This document shows positions 24,834 to 36,265 of a stretch of DNA of 64,000 nucleotides, one piece after another. Numbering within the stretch: position 1 is the stretch's first letter; each line of letters begins with the position of its first letter. This stretch comes from Lutjanus erythropterus (taxonomy: Eukaryota > Chordata > Actinopteri > Lutjaniformes > Lutjanidae): the NCBI GenBank assembly GCA_020091685.1, contig CM034601.1, positions 5,354,429-5,418,428 on the forward strand, written 5' to 3'. The notes under the pieces were generated by a model. That model was given only the letters and a program-made list of their open reading frames with translations. It had not been told where the DNA came from and made no database searches. Both the position numbers and the translations under genes were made by a program.

Positions 24834-25117
24834 GGCACCTTTTGGGAAATGACAGGAGGCCCGGGGTCAGTTACAAACTTAAATAGCCTAATAATTATCA
24901 GTTAAAATGAAAAAACGAAGAGCCTATAAATGACCTTTCTTTATATTCTTTATTTTTAAATTAACCGACTTATTACCATCAACTTCAACTTATTAACTAA
25001 ATTAAACCGATACATAGATCGACAACAGGACTATATGACAGATAATATGACAGATATTTTCCTGTATTTAATGGCTGCACCTGCATTTTAGTTGTAAATG
25101 CTTTGGTTACACTGGAA

Positions 25118-25400
25118 CAGAGGCGGCTAAAGTACACACATTATTTACTCAAGTAGTTAGAAGAACAGATATTTGATTCTGGTAAAAGTAACAATACTGA
25201 TTCAACTTCTTCGCTCAAGTAAAAGTGAAAAAAGTGCAGGCTGTTTTAGTCTTGTTACATCTCTGCAAAATAAAAATAATAATCATTAGTCCCCCTCAAA
25301 TGTATTGAAATTAAAGTAACGGGCCTGTTTTGACAATGTAGGGACAATAAAGTACATACATTTGTTTTAAAATGTAGGAAGTAAAAGTAAAAAGTTGTCA
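25118..25400 (+). repeat. MITE fragment of the 'tactcaagtaaaagt' fish family
   Basis: CAGAGGCGGCTAAAGTACAC, TTACTCAAGTAGTTAGAAG, TGATTCAACTTCTTCGCTCA and AGTAAAAGTAAAAAGTTGTC are the order of a very common hAT-like fish repeat. The right end is not defined. It lies upstream of the slc25a14 promoter. Confidence 0.55.
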
Positions 25401-25614
25401 GAACAAGAAGTTCACATTAAACAGATTACATTAAACATTTAGTATGTTGTAGAAATATTACAATGTAAATGCACTATTGTGCAGGACTCTAACGCCAATG
25501 TATACCAGAGTATTACATAGTTTGAATGCATCATAACCCAAAAGACTGTAAAATCCTGCACATACTCCTATATAGTCCTTCCTTCTGGGCTGTCACATCA
25601 GCCTTTATAACCAT

Positions 25615-25615
25615 G

Positions 25616-25650
<35 letters not shown>
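25615..25650. repeat. (CAGG)9 microsatellite
   Basis: A near-perfect tetranucleotide array runs into a short GATA run (agatagatag). Confidence 0.95.
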
Positions 25651-25659
25651 ATAGATAGT

Positions 25660-27580
25660 GTACAAATGAAAAGTGACACATAGGCCTTTTATTAAATTGA
25701 TTTTGTTTTATTGGAGAGAATTTTGGAGTTGATTTGTGTACATTATATTTAAATAATGGTATTAAGTGAAGATATCCCGACACAGCTGCAGTATGTCCCT
25801 ACATCCTGTTTAGGAACCCACGGCAGTGAGAAATACAACCTAAAGTTAAAGTTGTCAGTCACATCACCTCAACAGACACCTGTCACAGCCCAGCGTTCAG
25901 TCACCACTGTTCAACAGCCACATGATTTTTCTAAACTTAATTTATTCAAGCAAACATCTGGACTAAAAAAAAAACACCTTTTTAGGAGGGAGTGTTACAT
26001 TCACTCAGTTCATATAAAAGTGTGAAAAAGTAAAGTTGTCACCACAGTCACACTGACACTCACAGCCACGCTCAAAAGTACATCATCTTCTTCTCACATC
26101 ATTTTCTGTAATCACTTCTTTCACAACAACTTACTTCTTACAACTTTGATTTGTTGTTAATGTGACATCTGTCTCTGACTTTAAATATGGCACACTTTTT
26201 ATTATTTTTCCCCTAAGTGTGAATCAGCCTCTGCACATTCCCCCCTCTGTTCTCAATTTTACAAACACATATTCTAGGTCAGACCAGCAGCTTTTTAACC
26301 TTCACGTGATCTCTAACCTGATACGACCAAATGTGTTGATTTTTCCTGGACTCCCCATCTTTTCCGACACCAATGCAATGGATGTGAGACTGTCCTCACC
26401 AAAACCAAACAAAATGAACATAGGCGTCAGTAACTATGTATGCTGATGATGCAGCTTTTCAACAAGGAAGCATCAGAAAGATCCATCATCTCGCCTCCAA
26501 ACAGTCACGCTGTCAAGTCAGGGTGCAGACATCCTCCGTTGCACCAGACAAACTCAGCAACAGAGGATTGCAAGTGTGATGCTCAGCCACTCTGATGCGC
26601 GTCTTTCACTCTGGATTTGATGTCATCATCGTGTGTCACATTGGAAAAGATGCAAAAGTGGCCAGAGCACTGACACTGAGATGCATCTGTAGAAACACAA
26701 GTTGAATTAAAACCACCACAAAATGTGGCTTAGATCTGATTTGTAAAAATCAAATTTCATGTGTGTTTCTTTGCTGGCAGCTTGAACAAGGCCCCAGAGG
26801 ACTCGCTGTCAGCTCTGATCACATCTTGTTTCATGGAAAAATGACGTGTGTTGCTTTTCAACTACTGCTTGCCAAGTGTTAGTACTCCCTCTCTATTCGG
26901 GTTCATTTGGTCTGACTGCATTTTGATCAGATAATCCATAGGTCCTTTTTGCATGTTATCTTTGGGTTGGTTTTCTGAAATTTTAGACCTGTGAAGACCT
27001 CTGATGTATTTATTTCAAGCTTCACACTCACACCACAGGTGCAACTGCCAGCTTCAATGCCGCCCCACCCACTGAAAACTTTCTGCCTTGCTCAAGTGCA
27101 GCTTGGTGGTGGCTGTTAATGAAGGGAAGAAGATTTCAACCTTTACGAATTACAGCAACACTGCCAGCGTGTTCATTTCTGGTTAGAAGCTTACAAGCTT
27201 CATTCTTCTGCTGTTGTAGTAAACATCAAAGCAACCAAGCTCGCACTGAGCCCTCACAAAGCATTTAAAGACGACTGTCCTTTCCACCTCACTCACATCT
27301 CACACAGCAGACACACACACACACACACTGTTTAAATCTACTTCAGTAAAAAAATAAACATTTTCAGATACTCCTCGCCTCCTCTTCATCAAAGAATTGC
27401 ACTGGTGAACACATCAGGGCAGTTGGTGGAAACCTCACAGTTCAAGAGTGGAGTGTCACCACTCCTCTTCTTCTGTTTCTTATTCTTTTTAACTGGCGAT
27501 GCACCTCTGGAGGGCATGCTGGACAACAGCCACAGTGGCCACAGTGGCAGGACAGGTCCGCAGTTATTGGTTTAAACAGG
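25660..27580. other. Noncoding spacer upstream of slc25a14, nothing recognised
   Basis: There is no exon with matching splice sites and no recognised repeat, apart from a short CA run near 27308. Part of it could be the 3' UTR of the small membrane-peptide gene ending at 27588. Confidence 0.4.
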
Positions 27581-27587
27581 CCGTGGA

Positions 27588-28073
27588 TCAGAGAGTGGTG
27601 CGTAGCAGTCGAATGACACGCTGGTAAAGCTGCTGGACGACTGACACCAGATTCCTGACGGAAGGGAAAACAAGGACAGGAGAGGAGTGAACAGATGGAA
27701 AAGGAAAAATACTGAAGGGAGGGCTAAAGGGGCAGCTGTGCCAAAAAGACATGAGTGATTGAACATGCACAACAGAGGGGTCCTGGCACAGGAACTCTTG
27801 AATGGAAAATCATTCCAGTGTCTGACAAGTCTATGAGGAAGGTACATTATGATATGTGTAAAATGTTGTGGTTTCGTGCTGCTCCTTTTTCGTTTGTAGT
27901 ATGAATTTGACAGGTGGACAATTCTTATGTATAGATAGCACACTAACACACACACAGACTCACCGAGCTCCGAGAGAGAAGCAGTTGTTGCGGTTTGGGT
28001 GGAGGCAGAACAGCGAGGCCATGCAGTAAACACAGCACAACAACATGGACAGCAGCCGTTTCTTTAACGACAT
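27588..28073 (-). CDS. Unrecognised 58-residue single-pass membrane peptide, two exons
   Basis: Exon A covers 27964-28080 with ATG at 28073, and exon B covers 27588-27654. The donor is CG|gtgagt, and the acceptor has a long pyrimidine tract (gtccttgttttcccttccgtcag). Both splice sites are close to consensus and the frame is kept across them, ending in TGA. The peptide begins MSLKKRLLSM, continues with a Cys-rich hydrophobic run (LLCCVYCMASLFCL), then HPNRNNCFSLGAR, then a basic amphipathic tail with VVQQLYQRVIRLLR. Basic residues before the hydrophobic run suggest either a signal anchor or a signal peptide. Another acceptor (tttctgtcag) lies 7 nt before the ATG, so there is at least one more 5' exon, probably leader. 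I do not recognise the family. It could also be the last two exons of a longer protein. Confidence 0.5.
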
Positions 28074-28118
28074 CTTCAGTCTGACAGAAACACAAAAGCA
28101 ATCACTTTCAAATTGTCT

Positions 28119-28150
28119 GCACACACACACACACACACACATACACACAC
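28119..28150. repeat. (CA)n microsatellite
   Basis: A nearly perfect CA run lies about 40 nt upstream of exon A of the small-peptide gene and just before the Tc1 remnant. Confidence 0.95.
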
Positions 28151-28174
28151 GCCATGAACTGGAAATGTACAGTA

Positions 28175-28899
28175 CACTGCCTGGCCAAAAAAAGTCACAC
28201 ACTCTAATTCAACGAAGTTAAACCGCTTTAGCTTTGATTATGGCATGCATTCACCATGGCATCATTTCAATAAGCTTGTGCAATGTCATATCATGTATTT
28301 CTGTCCAGAGTTGCATTAATTTTTTGCCAAGATCTTGTATTGATGATAGGAGAGTCGGACTGCTGCGTAAAGTCTTCTCCAGCACATCCCAAAGATTCTC
28401 TGCGGGTTTAAGGTCTGGACTCTGTGGTGGATAATCCATGTGTGAAAATGATGTCTCATGCTCCCTGAACCACTCTTTCACTGTTTGAGCCTGATGAATC
28501 CTGACACTGTCATCTTGGAATGTGTCTGTGCCATTAGGGAAGGAAAAATCCATCGATGGAAAAAGATGATGTTTCATCACTCTCCTTCCAGGTTTTAATA
28601 ATGTGTTGGACAGTTCTTAACCCAATTTTAGTAGTTTCATCAATCTCATTAGCTGTTTTCTTTGCTTGATGCAGGTCAATAATTTGGCCCTTGTGAAACA
28701 GAGGAACATTTTTTCCTCGACCACAGGATATGTCTTCTGACATGGTTGTTTAAGAAATGAGAAGCTCCTCACTGCATCAGTTAGTGTTAAATAACTTGTT
28801 ACCAGCTGAAACACTAATCACTGCAGTAATTATCCAATGAAGGCTCTTACCTGTTTCCTTAGTTAAATCCAGGTGGTGACTTTTTTTGGCCAGGCAGTG
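28175..28899 (-). mobile_element. Tc1-type transposon, internally deleted, both ends and TA duplication present
   Basis: Both ends share an identical 24-bp inverted repeat that begins CACTGCCTGGCCAAAAAAA, and the element is flanked by TA on each side (28173-28174 and 28900-28901). On the minus strand, about 28534-28743 reads an N-terminal DNA-binding part (LHQAKKTANEIDETTKIG, LRTVQHIIKTWKESDE). About 28251-28580 reads the C-terminal part (PPQSPDLKPAENLWDVLEKT). The middle of the transposase, with the first two catalytic Asp residues, is missing, so it cannot make active enzyme. At 725 bp it is about half the usual length. It lies upstream of the small-peptide exon. Confidence 0.9.
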
Positions 28900-28901
28900 T
28901 A

Positions 28902-31900
28902 TTTCAAAGGCTAAAACAGTGTGAGATTTTATAGTATTTCCATAACCTTAGTATGAATCCAACAGTACACAAGGTTACAGTATCCAAACATTGTGCTGAC
29001 CTAAATATCCCACAATACAATGCAGTAATTAGGAAGCCAAGGAGGCTCCCAGGAAGCAACGTGATACGCACAGAGCAGTGCATCCCAAAAGATTCATGCT
29101 AAGTTTTTTTACTCAAGTATGTTAAGTGATAGTATTCATTTTGGGAATATCATTCTGCGTTCAAGACAATGTCGGGTCAGAATTTCCAACTTATTCCAGG
29201 TGTACAAAGCCAAAAGTAAACAAAAAAACATGGCTGAACATGACAAAACATGATAAACTTTGTGTTTCTTCGGTAAGTATACACTCACTTGAGACCTTGG
29301 CAGTGTAGCCTCCTGTGTGAGGTAAGAGGCACCATTATACTTTTTTTTTTTTTTTTTTTTTTTGCAGCAATTAATAACATTGGCGACATATTTTGTCATT
29401 GTTGTGTGACATCACACATGCTGTGGCATCGTCATGAAGGCTAGATGGATTTGTCCCAAGTTAAGAAGTAGTAACTCTGACTTTGTGAGGTGTTCCATTG
29501 TACTTTTTCTAGTGGAAGAAATTCCAACTTCTAAAGTGTCCTGAATGCAGCAATAGTGATTGTGATGCAGCGTAGGAATTGCTTATGTAATCAGAAGATA
29601 GGATTTTTCTATCTTTAAAATTTAACTTAAGACAGAAAAGTGGTTAGAACCATTTCCTGTAATGATGCGCCTGGTTTATAAATTTATAATCTACTCAGAG
29701 AAGAAAAGATAACCTGAAATGTTGCTAAATTTACATTCCAGAGCACATAACCAGTCTTACAGTTCACTAAAATGAATGGGAAATGATCAAAGGAAACAAA
29801 ATAATTTTCTAAAAACTAATTTCTACAAGTTTAACAGTTTATTTTTATAGCACTCCTCACTGTGTGACAAGAACAAAACCGAAGTGAGGGAGTAAAAGAA
29901 TGAAATCTGTAACATCATGAAATGTCAGTATAACAAATTTAATATTCTGTTCTTGTCAGTTTAGTTCTTGTCACAAATCAGGCACAACCCAGGACCTCTG
30001 ACATAACTGTAACTCTGCTGCAGGCCACACTGATGTGTAACAACCCTGGGAAGCAGCAGCTAACTCCCTGCTCCTGCTGAACGCCACACATCACCCTGAA
30101 AACATCACTCACATGATATCACCATCATCACCTTAACAATCCTGTCCAGAAAGAATCTTTCCCAATGGACTGATCTTCCAAAACCGGAAACTTCCTCGCT
30201 CTGGTTAGAAAAGGCTCAGCAACTCCTTCGGAACAGGTCCCAGGCCCAGGTGGAGGTACAAGAATCTGTCACAGCGGTTGGAGGATGGCGTTGGCAGAGG
30301 TGTAAACAGGATCTCGGCTCCCTGGGCGCTGCCGGGCACTGGGCACAATTACTGCTGACCCACACTTTGTTTTGAAACGTCCTGAAAGGTCTAGCAGGGG
30401 TGAATAACATTCCTACATTGTGTGTCTGTTGGAGCTATTTTGGCTTGTCGGGAGGGAGGAGGAGGGGGGAGGGACGGGGGTGGGAGGTGATAAAAAAGAG
30501 GATCTTTCCTCTCAGGTTGCTCTGAACTCGGTCAAAAACCGGGCTCTGCTGCGCCGGGCTGACTGGGGTCGTGGTGTTGGGGTTTGAGGATGTATTTGTG
30601 GAAACACTGCTGAACAGTCCGGCTGGACTAACAAAGTTTCTACCAAGGTCCAACCATGTTTAACTCTTTTATTTAATGAGAAATTATGTTTTGCAGTACA
30701 CATTGTCCAAGTAGCAGGTCAATGAGGCTGCACAGCTGTGCTTTAAGCTAAATGCTAACATCAGTGTCTAAACATGACCACAGCTGTTTCCATCAACATA
30801 TGTGAGAAATACTTGATGCACTTTTTTTATTGATTTTAATTGTTGGCAGATAAGTGGATAAGGACTAACTAATAAACATTAATTAATTCTGTGGAGAGAT
30901 TGATTTTTTTAAAGTAGCAAAATTAATATCAGAGTGAAATAAAAAATAAAACTTACTGAGCACACAATACCACAAAAACACACCTCTGTCCAACAGAAGG
31001 TGAAATAAAAATGCAAAGTAATAATATGTCATATAGTTTTAACAGTCCCCTTCGTTAAATAAAATTTAAAAGGGAAAGGGACATAAGTGGTGGTCGTGTA
31101 TTTTGGGTTCTTTCATGAAAGCGGTAGTATTTCCTCTGCCATAACTACAATATATATGTAACATCAAAAATAGAATTATCTAAAGAAAAATGTCCTGCTG
31201 CGTCTTTTTAAGTGGCTAGTGTAGTTCTCACTGTAAGTTTGCCTGGGAAAATGTAAACACAGGCTCTTCTGGTCAACATGACGTAAATAATCTAATCTAA
31301 TTTCAAGGAGAATCTGACCCGGTGGCAGGCATTAAGAATATAGAAATAGCCAGTCTTCCTGCTGATTCATTTGCTCATGCTGGTTGTATAGAGGCATCAG
31401 TATTAAATTGAGACCAGCTCATTCTGAGGACATTTGGAGCATTATTTTGACCTTGAGTTGTGTCCAACGCCAGTATCCTGTTTCAGCTGGAAACATGCTG
31501 ACTTACAGAAGCAAGTGAAGCGAACTGTTTCCTTGAGACTTTGACATGATTAATAGAGATTTTCTTCAACAGAAGAAACAAAAAGGTCATTGGGATTTTC
31601 TCACAGACTATAGCTGGTGTGATGCCAGGTGATGTTTTGAGTGTGTGCACAAAGAATGCATCATTAGTCAAATCTATTTGTGTGTGAATCTTAGTGGAAA
31701 ATGGTCCCACAGTGCCAGATGTCTCTCCTAGGGGGACTCTGGGGCCACAGCAGGACAGCAGCCAGCAGGGTTAGAGTTTAACTAAGCCCATTCAGCTCTG
31801 ACAGTAGCTGCCTCTGTTATACCTCACTGAATGAACTTTAGTAAACTTGCACTCACTTAACTCCATTATAACACTGTGTTCCTGTATGTTATTGCACTGC

Positions 31901-32080
31901 AGAACACTCATCTACATTAAAACTGCAACCTGCCGAGCACACAGACTGAGTGCACATGGTGTTCAGATGCTGATGTATTAATGCTTGCCACGTAAAGGAC
32001 CAAACCTGACAAATTTTGCGTGACTTCAGTGAATCTGAACTAACGTTTTTTAAAAATTGATCAGAATTATCTTGGGTGGT
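28902..32080. other. Spacer between the small-peptide gene and gpr119, no gene seen
   Basis: Contains a 23-nt T run at 29341-29363 and unremarkable AT-rich sequence. A minus-strand stretch near 30208-30350 reads 46 protein-like residues ending in LLSLF and a stop, but it has no convincing splice site. Confidence 0.4.
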
Positions 32081-32084
32081 GTCA

Positions 32085-32340
32085 AGCCCATGATGCAGCG
32101 ACGGTGTCCCTGCACAATAGTGTCAGGGGGAACTTGTTTGGGTGGAACATTTGGGGGGCATTACAATGGCTAAAATGGCTTTGTCCCAGTTCTCAAGAAT
32201 ATAGGTAACTGCTGCTACCTTTGTACCATTGCCAGGTGCTAACCTGCCATTTTCAGCGTGCAGGTTGCCAGCTTGGTTGTTATTGTAGTGACAGGGGTTT
32301 GGAAAACAGCCAATGGTGTGCTTACGGCCTGATTCCACTG
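32085..32340 (+). repeat. Dispersed repeat, copy 1 of a pair with 57637-57860
   Basis: It shares TGTCCCTGCA-AATAGTG, GTAAC(A)GCTGCTA, TGCCATTTTCAGCGTG and GGTTGT blocks with the second copy in the same order and orientation. No coding potential is visible and the ends are not defined. Confidence 0.6.
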
Positions 32341-32900
32341 GGTACAGCCGTGTCGAGTTATGGCTGCGCTTCGGCCAACGGGAGCTGATTGCGATCGAGT
32401 CTGTTTTTGATTTGCACTGAGCAGATCAGGTGGGCAGGAAGTCAGGCAAAGAAACAGTAGAAAGGATCTGGTCAGTTTTCAAAATAAATGGCCATGTGCA
32501 GACTTGCTATCATCATAAAAACAGACAAAAACAAAATATTTAAGTATGAAGCCTACTCATGCATGATAGAAGCACAAAAAGCAAAGAAAGAGGACCAAAG
32601 CAATAAAATCTGTCAACATAATCAGGTGGGCAACACGCTCCACTCCTGCTGGTGGGGCACAAAACCATTGAAGGAGGAATCAGAACCGTAGTGCAGATGG
32701 AGTTATACCCACAGTCTACATCTGGTAAGTGAAAACTCTAAAAAGCCAAATTAAAAAAAATCGTAGTTGAAAATCATAAAAAAAAAACCAATAAATTAAA
32801 AAAAAAAAAAAGATCTTCCTTCCTGGCAGAGAGCCATCAGGCAGGCGGCTGGGACAAGGGTCAATCCCAGAGAGGCAACAACAGATGAGCAGCGGAAGGG

Positions 32901-32933
32901 TATGTATGTGTGTGTGTGTGTATGTGTGTCTAC

Positions 32934-32973
<40 letters not shown>
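32901..32973. repeat. (TG)n microsatellite, two blocks
   Basis: Two TG runs are separated by tctacttt. They lie about 490 nt upstream of the gpr119 start. Confidence 0.95.
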
Positions 32974-32976
<3 letters not shown>

Positions 32977-33463
32977 GGAGGAGACAACCCAGACCTGCTG
33001 ATAAAGCTGTGAGAGTGTTGAAGGGGTTTTATTTGTTGAGGGGATTTTAAGGACACTGATGGGAGCGTCAAGATCGGATGGAGATTAACTTTCTTAAACT
33101 TTTAATGGGTCGCCATGGAAACAAAACTGGATTAATGCAACAGGACAATATTGACTGACAAGATTCTTCATCTCTTGGCGATCAAACCAGTCTGACAAGT
33201 GTTTAGCCTCTGGAGCAAATTCTTGGTATATTTGATATTTCAGTTTACAGTTTTTACAATATTTTAGAGTCTTAACCTTTCTTAAAGTGTAAACCTATTT
33301 TGTGTTTGCAAATATGTGCAAATTTTTATTTTTTCTGATGGTGATTGACTGCAAGAGCCAGATTTTGGGTTAAAGATGAACAGTGTGGAAATATCAGCCC
33401 ATCTCAACTGCGTGTTCACTTAAATAAATTTCACCTTCGGATCTTTGGGTTTTAATCAACAAC

Positions 33464-36265
33464 ATGTCATATTTGTGTGGACCTGCGAGCGCTGACTCCT
33501 CTGTAAGCGTGACTCCTGACTGTATGGCCTCAAACGGTCAGAGCACCCAGAGCGACGTGCGGCCTCGGGTGATGGGTTGGATCCTGAGCGTCGCCTCGTG
33601 CCTCATCATCTCCACCAACCTGCTGGTGGCGGTTGCTCTACTTAGGCTGCTCCTCAAGAAGAGCAGCCAGAGCTGGTGCTTCGTCCTCAACTTGGCGCTG
33701 GCCGACGCCCTGGTGGGTGTGGCCATCACCGGTCTGGCATCAGAGGACTTCAACAACAACAGCAACAACAACATCACTCAGAACCACCAGTACCGCCACG
33801 TGACTGCTGACCCTACTACAAACGCCACGCCCCCTGCTCAGGGTAAGATCCGATGTTTGATGCGGATGGCTTTCGTGATGTCGCCCTGCACGGCGTCCAT
33901 CATGTCCATGTTCTTGATCTCACTCGACCGTTACGCGGCCATCAAGATGCCCCTGCGCTACTCCCAGCTGGCTGGGAAGGGGACAGCAGCCGCGTCCCTG
34001 CTGGCTCTGTGGATCAGCTCGCTCACTGTGGGATTCTTGCCAGGTGAGAATTAAAAACGTACAAACGATTAATTAATTTTATTTTGAATTAATAGATGCT
34101 ATGTTAGCTTACAAGAATCTGGCGTTCAGACAGAAATAGCAAGGCTGTATTCAGACACAATCAGGCACTGAAGTGGTTAGCTCAAAATAAACCATGCAAG
34201 GACATAACTGGAACTAAGTGTCATCATTTGGTCCATGAACTCTGCATGGATGACCCCTGGCTTCTGAGATATTTCAGGCTGACTGCACAGAGAGCCTGAT
34301 CACAGCTTATACAATTAGCCACCACAGGGTTACATTTCTCCAAAGTTGACTCCGTTTTAACTTTTCTGTGGCATTTCCTGCAGCCATGAGATCACTGGCA
34401 ATTGCTCTGTAATATGTGATTCTGTCTAAATGTGCACTAATGCATTTAAAAAATGCAAGGAGCTGGGTTGTTGCAGCATGTCTTGCAAAAGTTTCTTCTG
34501 AGAAAATGTCTGGGAAGTCAAGTTTGAGTCATATATCCTCAAGTCTGAAGGTTTATAGGACAGATTTACCTGTGGCCATTATGATAACCTCCATCCCAAC
34601 TGTACACAACAGAATTATCTACCAGGAATGTGTGCTTTCACATATTTCACCAGATGACAGTGAACAGTGTTGCTGCAGAAGCTGAAACAGGTTCAACATT
34701 TTCCCAGACGATCCTGTGTTTTACTTTGTCCTGTCTCACTGCAGTGGTCTCATTGAAATTAATGAGGGGTGTGTATTTTGTGATGCAGTGCACATGCAGA
34801 ACCATAGACTGCATAAACTGTGGATGAAGTTTCTGGGTCTGAAAAGTGAAGCTAATGTAGAAGTACCTTAAACCTGCATTTTTTTCTAATGACCAGCAGG
34901 GGGCAACACCCCTGACTGCAAAAAAAAATGAGCCTATTTATCATTTGATTTATGTCCACAGTAAAGAATTTCACGGGTTTATGGTCTCAAATACTAGTTT
35001 CAAGTCATCCTCAGCGCAGCTTGATGTTCACTTTGCAAATTATGGTTCCATTTAGAGTAAGGATGCTTTCACGTCTAACTTGTTACAATGGTTAAAACAG
35101 ACCCCAGAACAGTATTTGGGCTGATGTGAAAGCTGTAACTTAAACCCTGGTACGGACCAAACAACCAGACCAATGCACAGAATGTCCGTAACGTACTGCA
35201 CATATACATCAAGACGGTGTTTCACTCTTAATGCATACAAAACAAAATGTGGATTCTGATCATTTTAATGAAATTGAAATGAAATTATTTAAAATAACAT
35301 ACAGTGTGTATAAGAATTAAATACTATAATATAATATATGTATAAAATATAAATAATACTAAAAAGATTTCCCTACAAGGGTCCTGATGATGCAATTGCC
35401 AAAACTGACTCCTTATACAGGCACTGGACACCTTGACTTGGCAACTTTTTCAAAAGCGGAAACATTGGAAGAAATTTTTGTTTTTGTGGTAAACTGATGA
35501 GACTTTTTGAGGATTGTTTTCTTGACCATCTGAGTGTGTAAGTATCAGTAGTTTCCAATAACCCATGTCTTCTGCTCCCCAGTCATGGTGCGGCAGCTGC
35601 AGACGGACGTCTACAACGGCTTCTGTGCCTTCTTCTCGGTCATTCACCAGGTGGGCATGATCGTGTTGTTCAGCACCTGTTTCTTCCCTGTGCTCTCCAT
35701 GTTCGTTTACATCTACCTGGACATCCTGAAGATCGCCTGCAGCCACCAGAAACAAATCTGCCAAGTTAGACAAGCCGGTTCCAGGACGGCTGACCACCAT
35801 GGCCATCAGCATCACGATCATCATCAGCATCAGCAGCTGAGGAGCTACTGGAGCCACGTCAAAGCCCTGAGGACAGTGGCGGTGCTTGTGGGCTGCTTCT
35901 TGATCCTCTGGTGCCCCTTCTTTGTGGCATGCATCGTGCACCTTCTGTGTAAAACCTGTGAGCTCACAGGCGTGTTGGAGAATTATCTGTGGCTGCTGGG
36001 ACTGTCCAACTCACTGATCAACCCTCTGGTGTACGCCTTCTGGCAGAGGGAGGTGCGGCTGCAGTTGGCAGCCATGTTTTCATGCTGTACAGGCAGGTCG
36101 TCGGCCGCTGGACCATCAGCTGTCATCGAAAGAGGTGAACTGCCAAATGTGCTGAGTCAAACTAGTGTCATGACTGGAGATAACCTAAACCCTTCATTAT
36201 TGCGACCAATCATAAGCAACAACAAGGCTCACACTGTGCCGCTATCTGCCATCACCAACCTGTGA
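33464..36265 (+). CDS. gpr119: G-protein-coupled receptor GPR119, complete, two exons
   Basis: Exon 1 is 33464-34043 and exon 2 is 35583-36265. They join as CCA G|TC (Pro-Val), giving 420 residues and a TGA stop. Rhodopsin-class marks are all present: the TM3 cysteine at 131, DRY at 155-157, WCP in TM6 at about 303-305 and NPLVY in TM7 at about 340-344. LRMAFV-like, FKALRTV-like and YLWLLG-SNSLINPLVYAFWQ-EVRLQL blocks match GPR119 in order. GPR119 is a Gs-coupled receptor for oleoylethanolamide-type lipids in gut and islet endocrine cells. The protein is longer than human (335 residues as I recall). The extra length lies in a 35-residue N-terminus, an Asn-rich first extracellular loop with three N-glycosylation sequons (about residues 99-122), and a His-rich third intracellular loop (265-276). 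Position beside slc25a14 supports the call. The start is the first ATG; Met21 and Met37 are later options. Confidence 0.92.
34790..35080 (+). repeat. Dispersed fish repeat in the gpr119 intron
   Basis: GGGTCTGAAAAGTGAAGCTA, ACCTTAAACCTGCATT, AATGACCAGCAGGGGGCAAC and TTATGGTCTCAAATACTAGT follow the order of a common fish repeat of unknown class. It is noncoding. Confidence 0.5.

Noticed and set aside
27572-28033. Minus-strand 153-codon frame
   Set aside because: It reads through the intron of the small-peptide gene in another frame, and splice sites favour the two-exon model.
30208-30350. Minus-strand 46-residue protein-like stretch ending in LLSLF
   Set aside because: The frame has an upstream stop and no pyrimidine-rich acceptor, so I could not make an exon of it.
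35450-35941. Minus-strand frame of 163 codons
   Set aside because: It is the shadow of gpr119 exon 2 on the opposite strand.
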